A stretch of DNA of 64,000 nt, from positions 45,417 through 109,416 of the forward strand of contig JAKSZP010017377.1 of assembly GCA_022478985.1 (NCBI GenBank). Reading direction: 5' to 3'. This stretch comes from Massospora cicadina (taxonomy: Eukaryota; Entomophthoromycota; Entomophthoromycetes; Entomophthorales; Entomophthoraceae). Shown piece after piece: positions 1-10,600 of the stretch. Below the pieces are notes generated by a model. The model ran no database searches and had not been told where the DNA came from. It worked only from the letters and a program-made list of their open reading frames with translations. Made by a program: the position numbers and the translations under genes. Each line of letters opens with the position of its first letter. Positions within the stretch are counted from its first letter, which is position 1.

Positions 1-2913
1 CAGCTGCTAAGGCCCCACATTGGTGCAAAATCTGCCCCTCTGAGCTCGCATCGCCAGGATTTTCCACGTGGGTGGAAGCAGCAACTTTGACAAAAAAGTT
101 TGTTGCACCATTTTGCGCGGACCCCATTTCCACATGGGCAACTTTCAAAGATGACACCATCCACCGCTCTTGCCATCTCTCCTCCAGATGCTCACAAGCC
201 ACATCGGCGGTCATTTCGCATGCTCTGGCAGAGTTGTCACACCTGAAGTCCAACATCCCAGCTACAAGATACAGCTCTGCATGGGGCCAGAAGTGGGCAT
301 AGGCAGCCGCCCACCTCAACGCACTCAAAAGGAAACACAAACATCGGGTTTGTGTTCAGTACATGGACATACGCATCACAAAAGATAACAAGTGCTCCGC
401 ACATTGTTTTTAAAAAAAATTTCGCACCATGCCAGAGCGTGGCCTGCACACAGGTGCGAAGAGTAGATGAATTCGTTGCGGATATGCCAGTTGAAGTGGC
501 AATCAAAACACAAAAGTATTACTCTGAGTTGTACCAATCTGATTCAATTCAGCTGGCTGAAGTGGCAGAATTTCTTGACTGAGCCCACATCTGCACCATT
601 TTCCAATACCCAGAAATAATGAATTTGTTTACTCTGACCGAATTATGGACAGCCATTCGCGGTACGCCAAACTGAAAATGCCCAGGCCCAGATGGCATTC
701 CATATGAGTTCTACAAAAAGTATTTCAAAATATATCCCCATTGCTGCTTGCCTCACTTAACCAAAGCCTGTTGGAAACGCGCCTCCTACCAGGAGGACAT
801 GAGGCCCTTACCATCACACTCTTCAAGAAAGGGGATAAGCTAGACTTAGCCAACTGGCGCCCCATTTCTCTAACAAACACAGACACTAAAATTTTAACAA
901 AAATCATGGCTAACCGTTTAGGGACTGTACCATTTGCCACCATCTCCCCAGAACAATTTGGTTTCATACCCAGAAGGTCGATTTGGGATAACGTGAACTC
1001 TGTGGCTAATGTGTGTCAATCCACAGCCTCTGGGGCACTTGTATTCTTGGATTAACAGAAGTCCTATGATAGAGTAAACCGGGAATACCTCAGGGCCTGC
1101 CTCTATCAATTCGTCTACCCCCTCGCTTCATCAACTGGGTGATGCTGCTCACGGAATCTGCAACAATGGCAGTACGTGGCCCTGACTTCCTAACAGAAGT
1201 AGTCCGCCCTCAAAGGGGCTTACGACAAGGGGACTCCCTCAGCCCACTCTTATACAACTTCAGCCTTGACACACTACTGCAAAATGTGAATGTCCAACTC
1301 ACTGGGGTCCATGTGCCAGGCCAAGCCCCAGCAAGATAATGGCATTCGCAGATGATTGTGTGGTTGGGGTGTCTAATAATCAAGATGCACGCGCGCTTGA
1401 AACTCTCACCCAGGAGTATTCCCGGGTAAGCAACGCGGCACTGAACGCTTCCAAAACCAAAAACATCCTCCTTGGTCGGTTTCAGAACTGCTAGACCCCA
1501 GCAATCAGTTCCCAACCCGGCCCATCTGCTCGCCCACGTCCTCGCCCTACTAACTCAACACACACCGCCCCACTGGTGCTCCCCTTTGTGCCACATCCTA
1601 CCATAGGACCAGTACGCCATCTGGGCATGTGGATGGAGGCAGGCGGATATGCGTCAGCAGTAATGGAGTGACGTATTCTGGACAACGTGACGAAGCAAAT
1701 CGCCTCTCTCAGAGCCCATTCTACTTCCCTTGCTGGCAGGGTTGTTTTAGCCAACTCTATGCTCCTCTCCAAAGTCTGGTTCGGAGCCCACGCCATCCCC
1801 TTCTCCCCAAGCTTCTTCAAATCCTTGTATGCCTTGCTGCAAGGATGGCTTTGGTCAGGCCGCCCTCCACCAGTACGGCTAGAGGTCATGTTTGGCCCTC
1901 ATCATCATGGTGGCATGGGCCTGCTTGACTTCAAAGCCCATGCTGCCAAGATCCTGGGCACCTGGATTGCGGCTGTCACCACCCCTACACTCCCCTCCCA
2001 ACACTGGTCCCGCGCAGCCCACTCAAACTTCTCCCGCGCCTTGGGCCTCAACAATCCTTCGAACCCCCACTCCCTGATGAAATATCTTGCATCACATACA
2101 TCGGCCACAGGTCCTCATGGGACTAAAACCCACTACAAACGAATCCTATTCTCCATGCGGAGCACTAAGTGGAGAATTCGTATTAGTGGACATACAGCCC
2201 AGAGAGGCCGCCCCTCTCCTCTGTTCACACAAGAGGTACAGGGGCTACCCATCCAAGATGGCATGATCCCCACACGGCCCCATGTCCTATCCAGGGTGAA
2301 CTACCTGGACATGATGGACATCCCTTACTCCATTGAGACCCAAAAAACTATCTGGAAATACGTACACCATCCTCTGTTGCAGCCTCAAGTCCTCTCCCAT
2401 GTGTGGCACTTCCTGAGGCGGGTGTACCATACAGCTGAGCGCTCTAACGCTTTACACTCATCCTGTGTCATGTGTGGCCAGTATGGAACGCTGTTCCACC
2501 GCCTGGAGAAGTGCCCTATTTCTAAAGTGATATGGCGTGAAGTTCAACGTCTGCTGGGCCAGGATCAAACGCATCCCTTCAGTCTGTCAAGAGATATGTT
2601 TGCTCTATCAATGGCCTCCTCTCTTCCACCCTCCCTCCATGCTTTGGTGGTTGCAATCGCCATGTGGACCATCCACACGATTGTCTTAGATGCCATCGCA
2701 GGCTCCACCCCCACCCTCCCAGAAGCTGTCCACAGATTCCGGTCTCATTTGGTGGACCACTTTCAAGCGTGGATGTTTGGATACCTCCCACCGCGTCACC
2801 GACAGCTGGTCTACTCCTGGTTCCCAGTCTGGTTCATCAAATCAGACCCCTTCCTCCACACGTGTTCAGTTGTGACTAAGGCCCCTCCACACGTTCCCTC
2901 CCCCTCCCCATAA
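1..2913 (+). pseudogene. LINE ORF2 remnant: reverse transcriptase and zinc-finger C-terminus
   Basis: ORF2 is the LINE polyprotein that nicks the target and reverse-transcribes the element RNA. The visible parts are the linker (about 30-590), the PGPDGIPYEF motif at the start of RT (about 680-715), the RT palm with NWRPISLTNTDTKIL (about 857-900), FADD written AFADDC (about 1345), and a long open frame at 1687-2913 covering the thumb and C-terminal domain. The last part contains CVMCGQYGTLFHRLEKC (about 2463-2515), the Cys/His pattern of the RT-associated zinc-binding (zf-RVT-like) domain. The frame is broken by stops, for example TGA at 673, TGA in LD-stop-AH near 580 and TAA in FLD-stop-QK near 1053, and by several frameshifts. 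It is not translatable as one protein. Confidence 0.88.
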
Positions 2914-3045
2914 AGTGGTGTTCCCGCTGGCAACAAGAGATAGCATCGCTTCTCTGGGGTGCCTTCCCTGGTACTAAGTTTTGTCTCTTCTGAGTCATAT
3001 TCAGAAGTGTCCGTCCCATGGTCGTCCTTCCCTGTAATAAACTAA
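1..3045 (+). mobile_element. LINE copy 1 (3' part, cut by window edge)
   Basis: This is a non-LTR retrotransposon in plus orientation. It is collinear with the LINE at 56735-62017, with window position 1 matching about 58965. It therefore starts at the end of the endonuclease domain and lacks the upstream part, which lies outside the window. It ends in the same 3' UTR (Pro-Ser-rich C-terminus, then an AATAAA-like signal at about 3035-3041) followed by AT-rich sequence. Its target-site duplication cannot be tested because the 5' end is not visible. It differs from the second copy by scattered substitutions, small indels and extra stops, so it is a dead copy. It abuts the internal region of LTR element X1, and probably inserted into it. 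Confidence 0.9.
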
Positions 3046-4468
3046 AATATAATAACTTCTTAAATAATTTTAACTGAAACCCTTTGTTCGAAGTTGGGAC
3101 AAAATGAGAATCATTTTCCAATCTCAACAAGCTTCAAAAATTTGCAGGAAGCATAAAACACAATTGGTGCGACAACACAATTTGAATGCCATGCAAAATA
3201 CCTGGGGCTTACCTCCGCACCATTGAGAATAGGCTAAATGTATCTTTTCTGGCGATGCTACCACTTTCTGACTTTGATGGCGCCCTTCCCAAGATCAGGC
3301 CTCAAATTACTAAAACTAAAAATCTATAATGCCCAGAATGACTCTCTAATTTGGGATAGCACCAATCCCAATAAAGATGAGAGTCAAGAAAAAGTAAAGC
3401 TCAAAAACTCCATTCCAGCAATGCTAACGCTTCTCAATTTTGATGGCGCCCCTCCCAGGATTGGGCAAAATATAATTAAAATAAATAATTTATATTACCC
3501 AGTTCAACTCTCTGATTGGGATAGTGCCAATCCCAACGAAGACGAGAGTCCCAAAGATGAAAAGCCTGAGAAACTGGCTGATGTCACCTCCACTACTAAT
3601 GCCAACCTTCCGGCCCACTCCACATTTCCCTTTCAAACCTTGTTGCACAGTTTGCTTTTGGTTGTGGGTGAGATTTGCTTGCCCAAATCCCAAGATGGTA
3701 ACTTGGTGTCGCTCAAAGAGGCCCCCCTATCAGAACCTTCAGGGGGCCACGCCCTACTATTGCCTGGTCATCTTCCAAGCTTGTGGGGTCGTTTGCCCAC
3801 ACTACCCACTGTTGACGACCTTTTCCCTGAGCCTTACCTGAATCTTCTGGCAGATAAGGTGATCGTAAGATGCCAGGTTTAAATGGCAATCAAAATGAAC
3901 CAAGAAATTGAAGAGGCCAAAGCCCGCATGGCCAAGATGGCGCAGGAGATGTACTAATGGATGGCTCAGATGAAGGCGGAGTTGACAGCCTCCAAGTTGG
4001 AAACCATGAAGGAACAAAGGCTGCTGGTCAGCCTACAGTCGGAAATCCAGGACAAGACTGACCAGATCAAAATGCCTACCATCAACAACTAGCAGCTTAG
4101 ACTGGAGTTACCTGACATCAAAACTAAATGGCATCTTGAAGCAAATCATTAAAAAACCAAATTGCTCAGATAGCAGCGGATCGTGGATCAAGGAGCTTGA
4201 AGCCACCTTTCACAAAGGACGATATGAATCAATTATGAGGGCCTTAGCCAATGAACTTGTCCGGCTTCAAACCCTATTTACACAAGAGACCTCTGAGTCA
4301 ACTATAAGGGCCTTAGCCGATGTTTTTGTCCAGATTCAAGCCCTAACCACACCAGGCACTATCACTGACCTGGTCTGCATTTTGCCTGAGGCTCCATACG
4401 CCCCCAAATTTGAGTCCTCTGACCCTCAGGCCACAACTTGCTCCCCTAGGCCAAGGCTTGGGGGGCTC
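3046..4468 (+). pseudogene. Internal 3' region of LTR element X1 (gag-like remnant)
   Basis: This segment lies directly upstream of an X-family LTR and ends in a purine-rich tract (GGGGGG, about 4460-4465) at the LTR boundary, so it is the 3' part of an X element. An open frame of 214 codons at 3238-3882 has no catalytic motif and contains an internal duplication. It is followed by a Lys/Glu/Met-rich stretch (about 3883-4080; MAKMAQEMY and MKAELTASKLETMKEQ) that looks like coiled coil and resembles the Glu/Lys-rich stretch of the other X copy near 44200. There are several stops. I see no protease, RT or integrase motif. The gag assignment is inference from position and composition. Confidence 0.5.
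3253..3580 (+). repeat. Tandem duplication, two units of about 166 bp
   Basis: Unit 1 (3253-3418) and unit 2 (from 3419) are imperfect direct copies. Both begin with an aatgcta-type word, then a shared TTTTGATGGCGCCC-type core, then a shared GGGATAG..CCAATCCCAA..GA.GAGAGTC block. The duplication is in frame with the 3238-3882 open frame and gives two versions of an SxWDSxNPNxDES-type peptide. Confidence 0.75.
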
Positions 4469-5026
4469 TGTCAGGATTTTACCTGGGCTAGGTGAAAGCC
4501 TTGTCCAGGGGAAGGACCAATATCCCCATTTGAGGGGTATCAATCCCAAACGGCTTATTAGATTCAATAGTAAGAGTCAAATCTACAGGTATATCAACTT
4601 TGTGGCTTGGTATAAATTATCCCAAATTTGAACAAATGGTACATTCCCCATCCCTTAGGACAAGTGACCTGGGATATCACCTGACCTGGTCATGAGGATG
4701 GCTTGATCCAAGTAAGGGTCAGAATAGTGGGCAATCAGAAGGCCAGGAGAAACCCTACTTGGATGGGGCCACAATAATCCTTAAGGCATGCGTCCCCAAA
4801 TATCTATAAATATCCCTAATTATTATATTAATAAATTATTCATTCTTAGGATTTATATCATCTTATATTTTATTAAGTTTAATCTATCATAATGAACAAA
4901 TTATCGTCCATTATCGCGTCCAGAGCCGCCCCTGTCTTCTTGGCTGACGCCAGCCCCTTGCAGTCAGCCTACTTTTTGGGTTCCCCAGCATTAGCACCAG
5001 TGAGCGCATCTTGGGGAAACCTGATA
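4469..5026 (+). repeat. LTR of element X1 (3' LTR, shortened)
   Basis: It begins TGTCAGGATTT after a purine tract. It aligns in order with the X LTRs at 41443-42199 and 52752-53502 through the early AAGCCTTGTCC block, a TATAAATA box (about 4806), the ATAATGAAC block (about 4888) and the terminal GCATC..GGAAACC block. It is about 200 bp shorter than the other two, which suggests an internal deletion. The right end is placed by alignment and is accurate to a few bases. Confidence 0.75.
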
Positions 5027-6340
5027 GTTACCTCTACTGAGTCACGTTTACTAAATTTTCCATGGTGATAATTTCTCTCTTGGCAGCCTCTTCCCACCAT
5101 ATGCTGCATTTTACTCTGACTGTACTAGCAGTCAACATTGTTTTACTCCCGCTGCTCTACCAGAAAACTTTTTTAGTTTAAACAAAATCATTGCAGCCTT
5201 GTTGCCACTGCTCAATGAGGTTTTATGTGCATTTAATAAAATAAATTTACCTAAATTATGACAAAAGCCGGAATGTACACATCTTTAAAGTTTTATTTAA
5301 TTTACAAAAATGATGGCTCTCTGAGCCACCAAGTTGGCCACTTAATAAATTCCCTGGACTCTTTAAGTCAGGAACTAATGATGGATAAATCACAAGAATT
5401 TAGTATGGCAAACTACAATGCTAGTGAGCTCCTGGTAAAGGATTTTGGTGGAGCATAATGGATGACAACTCAATAGATGTTGTTCCTTAACTTTCCTTTT
5501 AGTAAGAAAGAGTCAGTTACAGCTTTTGCTACACGATTATTATAGTCTGAAATTTTATATGGAGCCAAGATTCTAAATAACTTTGATGCACAAAGTGCAA
5601 TTTGTCAAGCCTTTAAGACCTAAAATGATTTGTATTTTTTAATCCTTGTTTTTATATTGAGAATGATATTACCCATATTATAAATTACCACCATAGCTGC
5701 GCCGCCACTTTTAAGGTGCCTAAACCAAGTTTTCAGTAGCCCTGCAACCCTTCCAATTTTTTCATATCCCTAAAGATAGATTTAGCTCAGACTTATCGCC
5801 CTTATTCCTATAAAGCCTAATACTGATCAGGTTACATATTATTTTTGTAATACTTGGTGCATTCTGCCAATTGTTTCCTTAGAATGTCCAAACCCAAGGT
5901 TCATACTGTGAGCCCTGGAAAGTAGAAGATTTGGGAAAATGGTGGGCGGAGTAGAACTAGGAATTTCTACTTCCATAAAGAATCCCATGTTAAAGAAAGA
6001 ATCTTTAGAACCACGTTCCATTAAGCCCTTGTTCAGAAAGGAAGCCCCGCTTTGGCGTTGCACCAAGTAATTGCAGATAGATTGATAACAGTTACCACCT
6101 GCTCATAAACCAAATGCGAGGGAGATGGTGCCAAAAGTAGTATTGAAGCTTTATGCTCAACAGCTGGAACTGCAAGAGCTTTCAGTCACCTCAAGCGCTA
6201 TTCCCCAGTTAGAAAGGGGTACCATTAGCCATACCTTTTGATGTTATAAGTACTTTAAGACCATTTTTATGTGACAGTCTACAATCCTATTTAGGAAAAG
6301 AAGATGATCTGGATGTTAACACAGTCTATGTGGCTGATGC
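5027..6340 (+). pseudogene. Element F gag region (remnant)
   Basis: The region is assigned as gag only from its place upstream of the F protease. Short open stretches exist, for example 66 codons at 5258-5458, but no zinc knuckle or capsid motif is readable. The segment at about 6120-6190 (GCCAAAAGTAG...AGAGCTTTCAGT) has a clear relative at about 62522-62590, also just upstream of a protease-like stretch. That supports a shared F-family gag/protease junction. Confidence 0.4.
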
Positions 6341-6760
6341 TTATGCTGCTGAATGCACGTACATTGACATTACCATTTATAAGCTCAAAGTAAGAGCTCT
6401 CATGAACAGTGGGCACTGATTAGCATTGTGTCCATTAGATTAGGGAAGAAACTTATTCTGGTTCTAGTTAAAAACCATTATAAGATTTATGGTAATGTGG
6501 GCCCCAGATGGCCACCTCACTAGGAGCATATAATGTGCTGCCGCTGGTGTTTGATTTACCAGTACTCTTGGCTCCAGCTATAGTGTTATCAAGTCAAGAT
6601 TATGACTTTCTTTTTCAAAACCTCTTTTATAGAGACTTATGGGATTAAGGCTAACTTTAGAGAAAAAACTCTAGAAGTATTTGGACACTACCTTCCGCTG
6701 TTCTACAATTAGAACCTGAGGAGTCTCCGCCAAAAAAGTAAGAGGTTGTAACCTAGCATA
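6340..6760 (+). pseudogene. Element F aspartic protease remnant
   Basis: The peptide YIDITIYKLKVRALMNSG (about 6361-6413) matches the strand-loop that carries the catalytic Asp of retrotransposon proteases; compare KVEVVINKVRVLAIFDTGAP in element B. Here the catalytic DTG is NSG (6405-6413), and a stop follows shortly after. The enzyme would be inactive as written. Confidence 0.65.
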
Positions 6761-7143
6761 TAAGGATTATATAGTTTAAATTGGGTATCATCAGATCTGT
6801 GGTTGCACTCAGAGATTGCCTGCTTTAGTTAAGAAACCCAAGAGTTTTCAGTGAGTGATAATGGTAATCTAACCATTCTGGAGGGCATATAACCTATAAT
6901 GGGGGACTGTAATTAACTGGGTTTTCCCAAAGGATATGCAGAAATATTTTGTGATGTTTAGTCACTCTAATCTAAAACCAGTAACTGCGCCAGATTTTAT
7001 TCTTCTTGAACATAACAAATTTCAGGTACTTTTAGCTAATCTATGTATATACCCTCTTCAGATCAAGTGACACTAGAATTTTTTTTTGTTAATATTTTAC
7101 CAGGTTATGAAGTACAGAATATTTGCAATTTCGCACCTTTGAA

Positions 7144-7224
7144 AAACTAGGCCTACATAGATCGGTGTATCCCCCTTTAGGTTGGGACCACCTAGTGCTA
7201 AAAAAAAAGAAACTAGGCCTTCAT
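7144..7224 (+). mobile_element. R3: 51-bp retroposon copy with target-site duplication
   Basis: A 51-bp insert (7159-7209) ends ...GGGACCACCTAGTGCT plus nine A residues and a G. It is flanked by direct repeats aaactaggcctacat (7144-7158) and aaactaggccttcat (7210-7224), 14 of 15 identical. The 3' terminus matches R1, R2, R4 and R5. This is a severely 5'-truncated copy in plus orientation. Confidence 0.8.
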
Positions 7225-7479
7225 GGCAATACTGATCAATCTGTTTGTTCTTTAGTACCTCACTAAAGCCTCTTTGGGTTAGTGGAAAAGGAGAAGGATT
7301 CAGCCTTGGCCCTATTTGACAAGTATAGAGTTATATTTGCGAAGGGCTACTTTAACTCAGTTTGTGCGCATGTGTTACACCAATTAATACCAGAAAGCAT
7401 CCGCCCATCTGCCTCCATCCTAAAGGCGCTCAAAGGTGGCAGATGAAGTTTTCAATATAAAACTTAATCAGCTAGCGTA

Positions 7480-8100
7480 AACCGGGATGTTGTTGACCTT
7501 CAAGAGTCCTTGGTCCACCCCAAATTGATATTTTACTAAAGGATGGTTCTAACTATGCGGTAGTTAATTATAAGAAGCTCAATGCTATTACTAAGAAGGT
7601 TTCCTATTTATTAACTCACATTAATGATGCACTAGATAGCTTGAGTGGTGCGCAATACTTTCAGCTATGAAAATAATTTCTGGATATTGCAGATCGAGCT
7701 ACCCAAAATTTGAGCAGGCGAGGTGCACTATGATAACTGCTTAGGGCCTTTACCATCCCACTAGGATGACTCAGGGCTGTGCAATTCCATGAGACCTTTC
7801 AGCGGGATATGGACAGTATCAAGCAACAAGTAAGTTTCCTGAGTCTTAGTTTATTTAGACAAAAGAATATTTTTCTAGAATGTTTACTGAGGATTTGTAA
7901 CAATTAGAAGAAGTGTTCCAACAGCTCAGTAAGGCTGGTCTTAAATCAAGCCGCATAAGTGTAACTTCTATTATGAGCAACTTGAATATCTATGGATTGT
8001 CATTGACAAACATGGCCTATGACCCCAATTAGCGAAGTTTGATGTATTGAATGTATGTCATGGCCAAGCAATAAGCATAATATCTAATTGTTCCTTGGGA
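7480..8100 (+). pseudogene. Element F reverse transcriptase remnant
   Basis: RT landmarks are readable across frames. NYAVVNYKKLNAITKKVSY, then HINDALDSLSGAQYF (about 7553-7665), is the VDYRKLN...DALDSLSGA block of Ty3/gypsy RT. VYLDKRIFF (about 7847-7873) stands at the VYLDDI active site with the second Asp changed. LEYLWIVIDKHGL and QLAKFDVL (about 7982-8048) are the LGHxIS...K motif region. Stops and frameshifts separate them. In life it would copy element RNA into DNA; this copy is dead. Confidence 0.8.
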
Positions 8101-8239
8101 TGGTCAGCCGCTATTGCTGGTTCATGGAAAATTTCAGCAACAAAGATGAACCTTTTTCATCTTCTCGATGATGAGGTGCAATTCAGGTGGATGGGAGGAC
8201 TGCCATCTGGCCTTTGACAAGCTAATGCTGTGCTCGCCA

Positions 8240-8640
8240 AGCGTCAATACTTATGTACCCCAACTTTGATAAGCCATTCATCATTCATATGGATGCATCC
8301 CTCACCGCCTTAGAGGCGGTGTTATCCCAGAATGATTCTGATGGGGTAAAACACCCGTTTGCTTATTGTAGCCAGTCGCTGGATATATACAAACGTTATT
8401 ATACTATTATTGAAAAATTGTTTAGAAGTTATTTATGGTTGTAAAGGAATTTCAGGCTTATGTTCACAACATATATCTTCTGTGGTAACAGACCATGCCT
8501 CTATGTACTGGATACAAAATCTTAAGGAGTCCAGATAAGGCTGGACCACTGGCTCTAAGTATAAGCCTACAACTTCAAATTCAAAAACCACTCCAGCGTA
8601 ATGCATCAAAACGTGGATGGACACTCTCAGTTGCATACCA
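8240..8640 (+). pseudogene. Element F RNase H remnant
   Basis: An open stretch at 8253-8444 reads FDKPFIIHMDASLTALEAVLSQ, with the first catalytic Asp of RNase H in MDAS, followed by HPFAYCSQSLDIYKRYYTIIEK, the Ty3/gypsy form of the HPVAYxSRxLxxxExNYxxxEKE block. The rest is read in other frames to about 8640. Confidence 0.82.
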
Positions 8641-8879
8641 TAGCATTACTGACTGATTAAGTTGATGAATTGTTGATGAAGTGGTAACTCAGCAATATGA
8701 TAATGAACCTGAAGAGGTTCAACTCAATTTGGTAAAGATGAGACTTAATAATTTTATCAAGGATGGAAAACTAAATAAAATTAACAAAAAGTCCGTTGTG
8801 TTTTCATGGCACACTGAGACGACTTACTTAATTAATGTGACCCATAAGGCAACTAGGTACGGAAAAGTATAAACTGCTC

Positions 8880-9880
8880 AAACAGTAAATGTCTCATTAT
8901 TTTTCAGGAATCAATGGTTTTTGGAATTCATGAAGCTCTCAGCTATTGCAAAGAATTCCAATCTAAAGCTCCTTACCAGAAGGCCACTTCCTTTCAATTG
9001 GCTAAACCCAATATTACCTGGAACACCATCTCTGATGATATTGTGGTCCCCTTGGCCAGTAGACGGTGGCCAACTAAAGTATATAATTGTAGCCATTGAC
9101 CCCCTCACTAAATGGGGAAATGCCAAAGCAATTTAAAACCTGGGCGCGATGACCACCGCTAAGTTTATTTTGGATAATATAATTTATTGTCATAGTTAAC
9201 CCCCAGTTTATTTTACCAAATAATAGTGTTAACTTTACAATCTAAATGATCGCTAAACTCAATGATTTGATGGGTATATATCATCGTCTATGTTTTATAC
9301 AACTGAGACTAACAGCTTTGTTGAAAAAGTGAATGGTAATCTTTTCGTACTTTACAAAAGTTGGTTATGGGCAAAGCGTCCATCTGGAACCTTTTTTGCC
9401 TTCAACTGTGAGTCCTATATTATTGATTATCACTTGGTCATTGGGCACTCGCCCTTTAAGTTATTATACAGGAAGCATCCTACACTACACCCGCTGTTAT
9501 ACTCATGTCCCAAAGAAGATAGAATGAGGTCCAAGGAATATCTTGCTACGCTCAAGCAAACATTAAAGAAGTTGCAATGTTCTTCCTACTTGAACGCGCT
9601 GGCTCAAATAGTTAGTGCTAGAATGCAGCATTAAAAAGAGCTCTAGACCTTACTCACCTTTAAAGCAAGGGAATTGGTCTAGTATTGTGATAATCATAGC
9701 TTTGGAAGGACTAACAAGTTGGAGCCATTTGGATAGGGCCCTTCAAAATCATAAAGATCTCTACAGACTCCTACACTCTAAAAGTATCGCATTAAGGGAT
9801 ACCTTAATAAATTGGGTGCATGCAAAGTTCTTTAAGAAGTACTATCAACCCTCCAGCCTTACAGCCATGGGTTCTCAATA
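8880..9880 (+). pseudogene. Element F integrase remnant
   Basis: VDGGQLKYIIVAIDPLTKWGNAKAI (about 9058-9132) is the start of the integrase catalytic core, followed by broken core sequence. SPFKLLYRKHP (about 9451-9483) is the conserved SPFELLYGRxP motif. WIGPFKIIKISTDSYTLK (about 9731-9785) is the C-terminal GPFKV module. Integrase inserts the DNA copy into the genome. Multiple stops show loss of function. Confidence 0.82.
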
Positions 9881-9935
9881 ACTTATTGGAACCCACTCAT
9901 CTTTGTTCCCTGATGTTTGGTTAAGCGGTGGGGAG

Positions 9936-10600
9936 ATGTAATTGGTTTGACCAACCATCAATTTTTATAATTGATTTTATATTTTCTAATATTTTTATAT
10001 TAGGTTAGATCAAATGTAATTTTTCCTGTGGCCCAAGGTTTTTGTTTTGTTGCTTAATTTGTATTAAATTGCTATCAGCATTCTTGGCTGCATCCTTTGG
10101 ATATTTATTTATTTAACTGAGGCAAGCTGACCAGGGGACAGGCATTACCAAAAGAAAGAAATGACATGAAACCTGAACAGGGTCAACTCCATCGAAGAAA
10201 GTTTTTCCACCTCCAGATCGGGACTCAAATTTTTCTAGTTACGTCATGGGTAAGGTTTTCGTGCTATTAGACCTACTAACCGCCAATAGTTTCCTTTGGC
10301 TGGCACCCCAATCGATGTGCGAAGGGTGGGAATCAATCCCGCAACCTTCAGGTTGGTAGCCATACGCCCTTACTGACTCGCCTTCCACCCCCTCCTTTGG
10401 ATATTTGTAAATATATGGCATAATATTGAATCCTTGCTCCTGTTGGTGCACTCAATCCCTATATCTCAATTACTGCACCATTCAGCCTTGGTTTTATCTT
10501 TCACATTAATTTGTCATGGAAACAGCAGAAGAAGTTTAGACTGACCTTCCAGTTGGGATGCGTGAGCACCCAAAAAAGCAAGCCAGAATTTTAGAGGCAT
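9936..10600 (+). repeat. Probable 3' LTR of element F, interrupted by a SINE
   Basis: The LTR starts TGTAATTGGTTTGACCAACC immediately after a purine-rich tract. Similar wording (TCTGACCAACCATTCAATTTTT) recurs near 63830 beside F-like remnants. The right end cannot be fixed because no second F LTR is complete in the window. The SINE at 10107-10392 lies inside. Confidence 0.5.
10093..10406 (-). mobile_element. tRNA-derived SINE 2 with 14-bp target-site duplication
   Basis: Perfect direct repeats tcctttggatattt (10093-10106 and 10393-10406) flank a 286-bp body on the minus strand. The 5' head is tRNA-like, with an A-box-like GGCGAGTCAGTAAGG and a B-box-like GGGATTGATTCCC (about 10333-10345), the internal RNA polymerase III promoter layout. 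The tail ends CTGGTCAGC..GCCTCA..AAATAAATA. Its 3' part resembles SINE 1. It is not a functional tRNA, since the head continues into non-tRNA sequence. Confidence 0.85.

Larger units (their letters stand above)
5027..9935 (+). mobile_element. Ty3/gypsy element F, internal region, decayed
   Basis: Domains occur in Ty3/gypsy order on the plus strand: gag-like part, protease, RT, RNase H, integrase, polypurine tract (GGTGGGGAGA, about 9926-9935), then a TG-starting LTR. All frames carry many stops and indels, so the copy is old. The left boundary is set by the X1 LTR, and no 5' LTR of F is visible. A 51-bp retroposon copy (R3) sits between protease and RT. A related fragment is present at 62500-63000. 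Confidence 0.8.

Noticed and set aside
7159..7209. The GWDHLVLKKKK peptide as part of the gypsy pol protein
   Set aside because: The stretch is bounded by direct repeats and recurs with the same 3' end in unrelated contexts, so it is inserted sequence.
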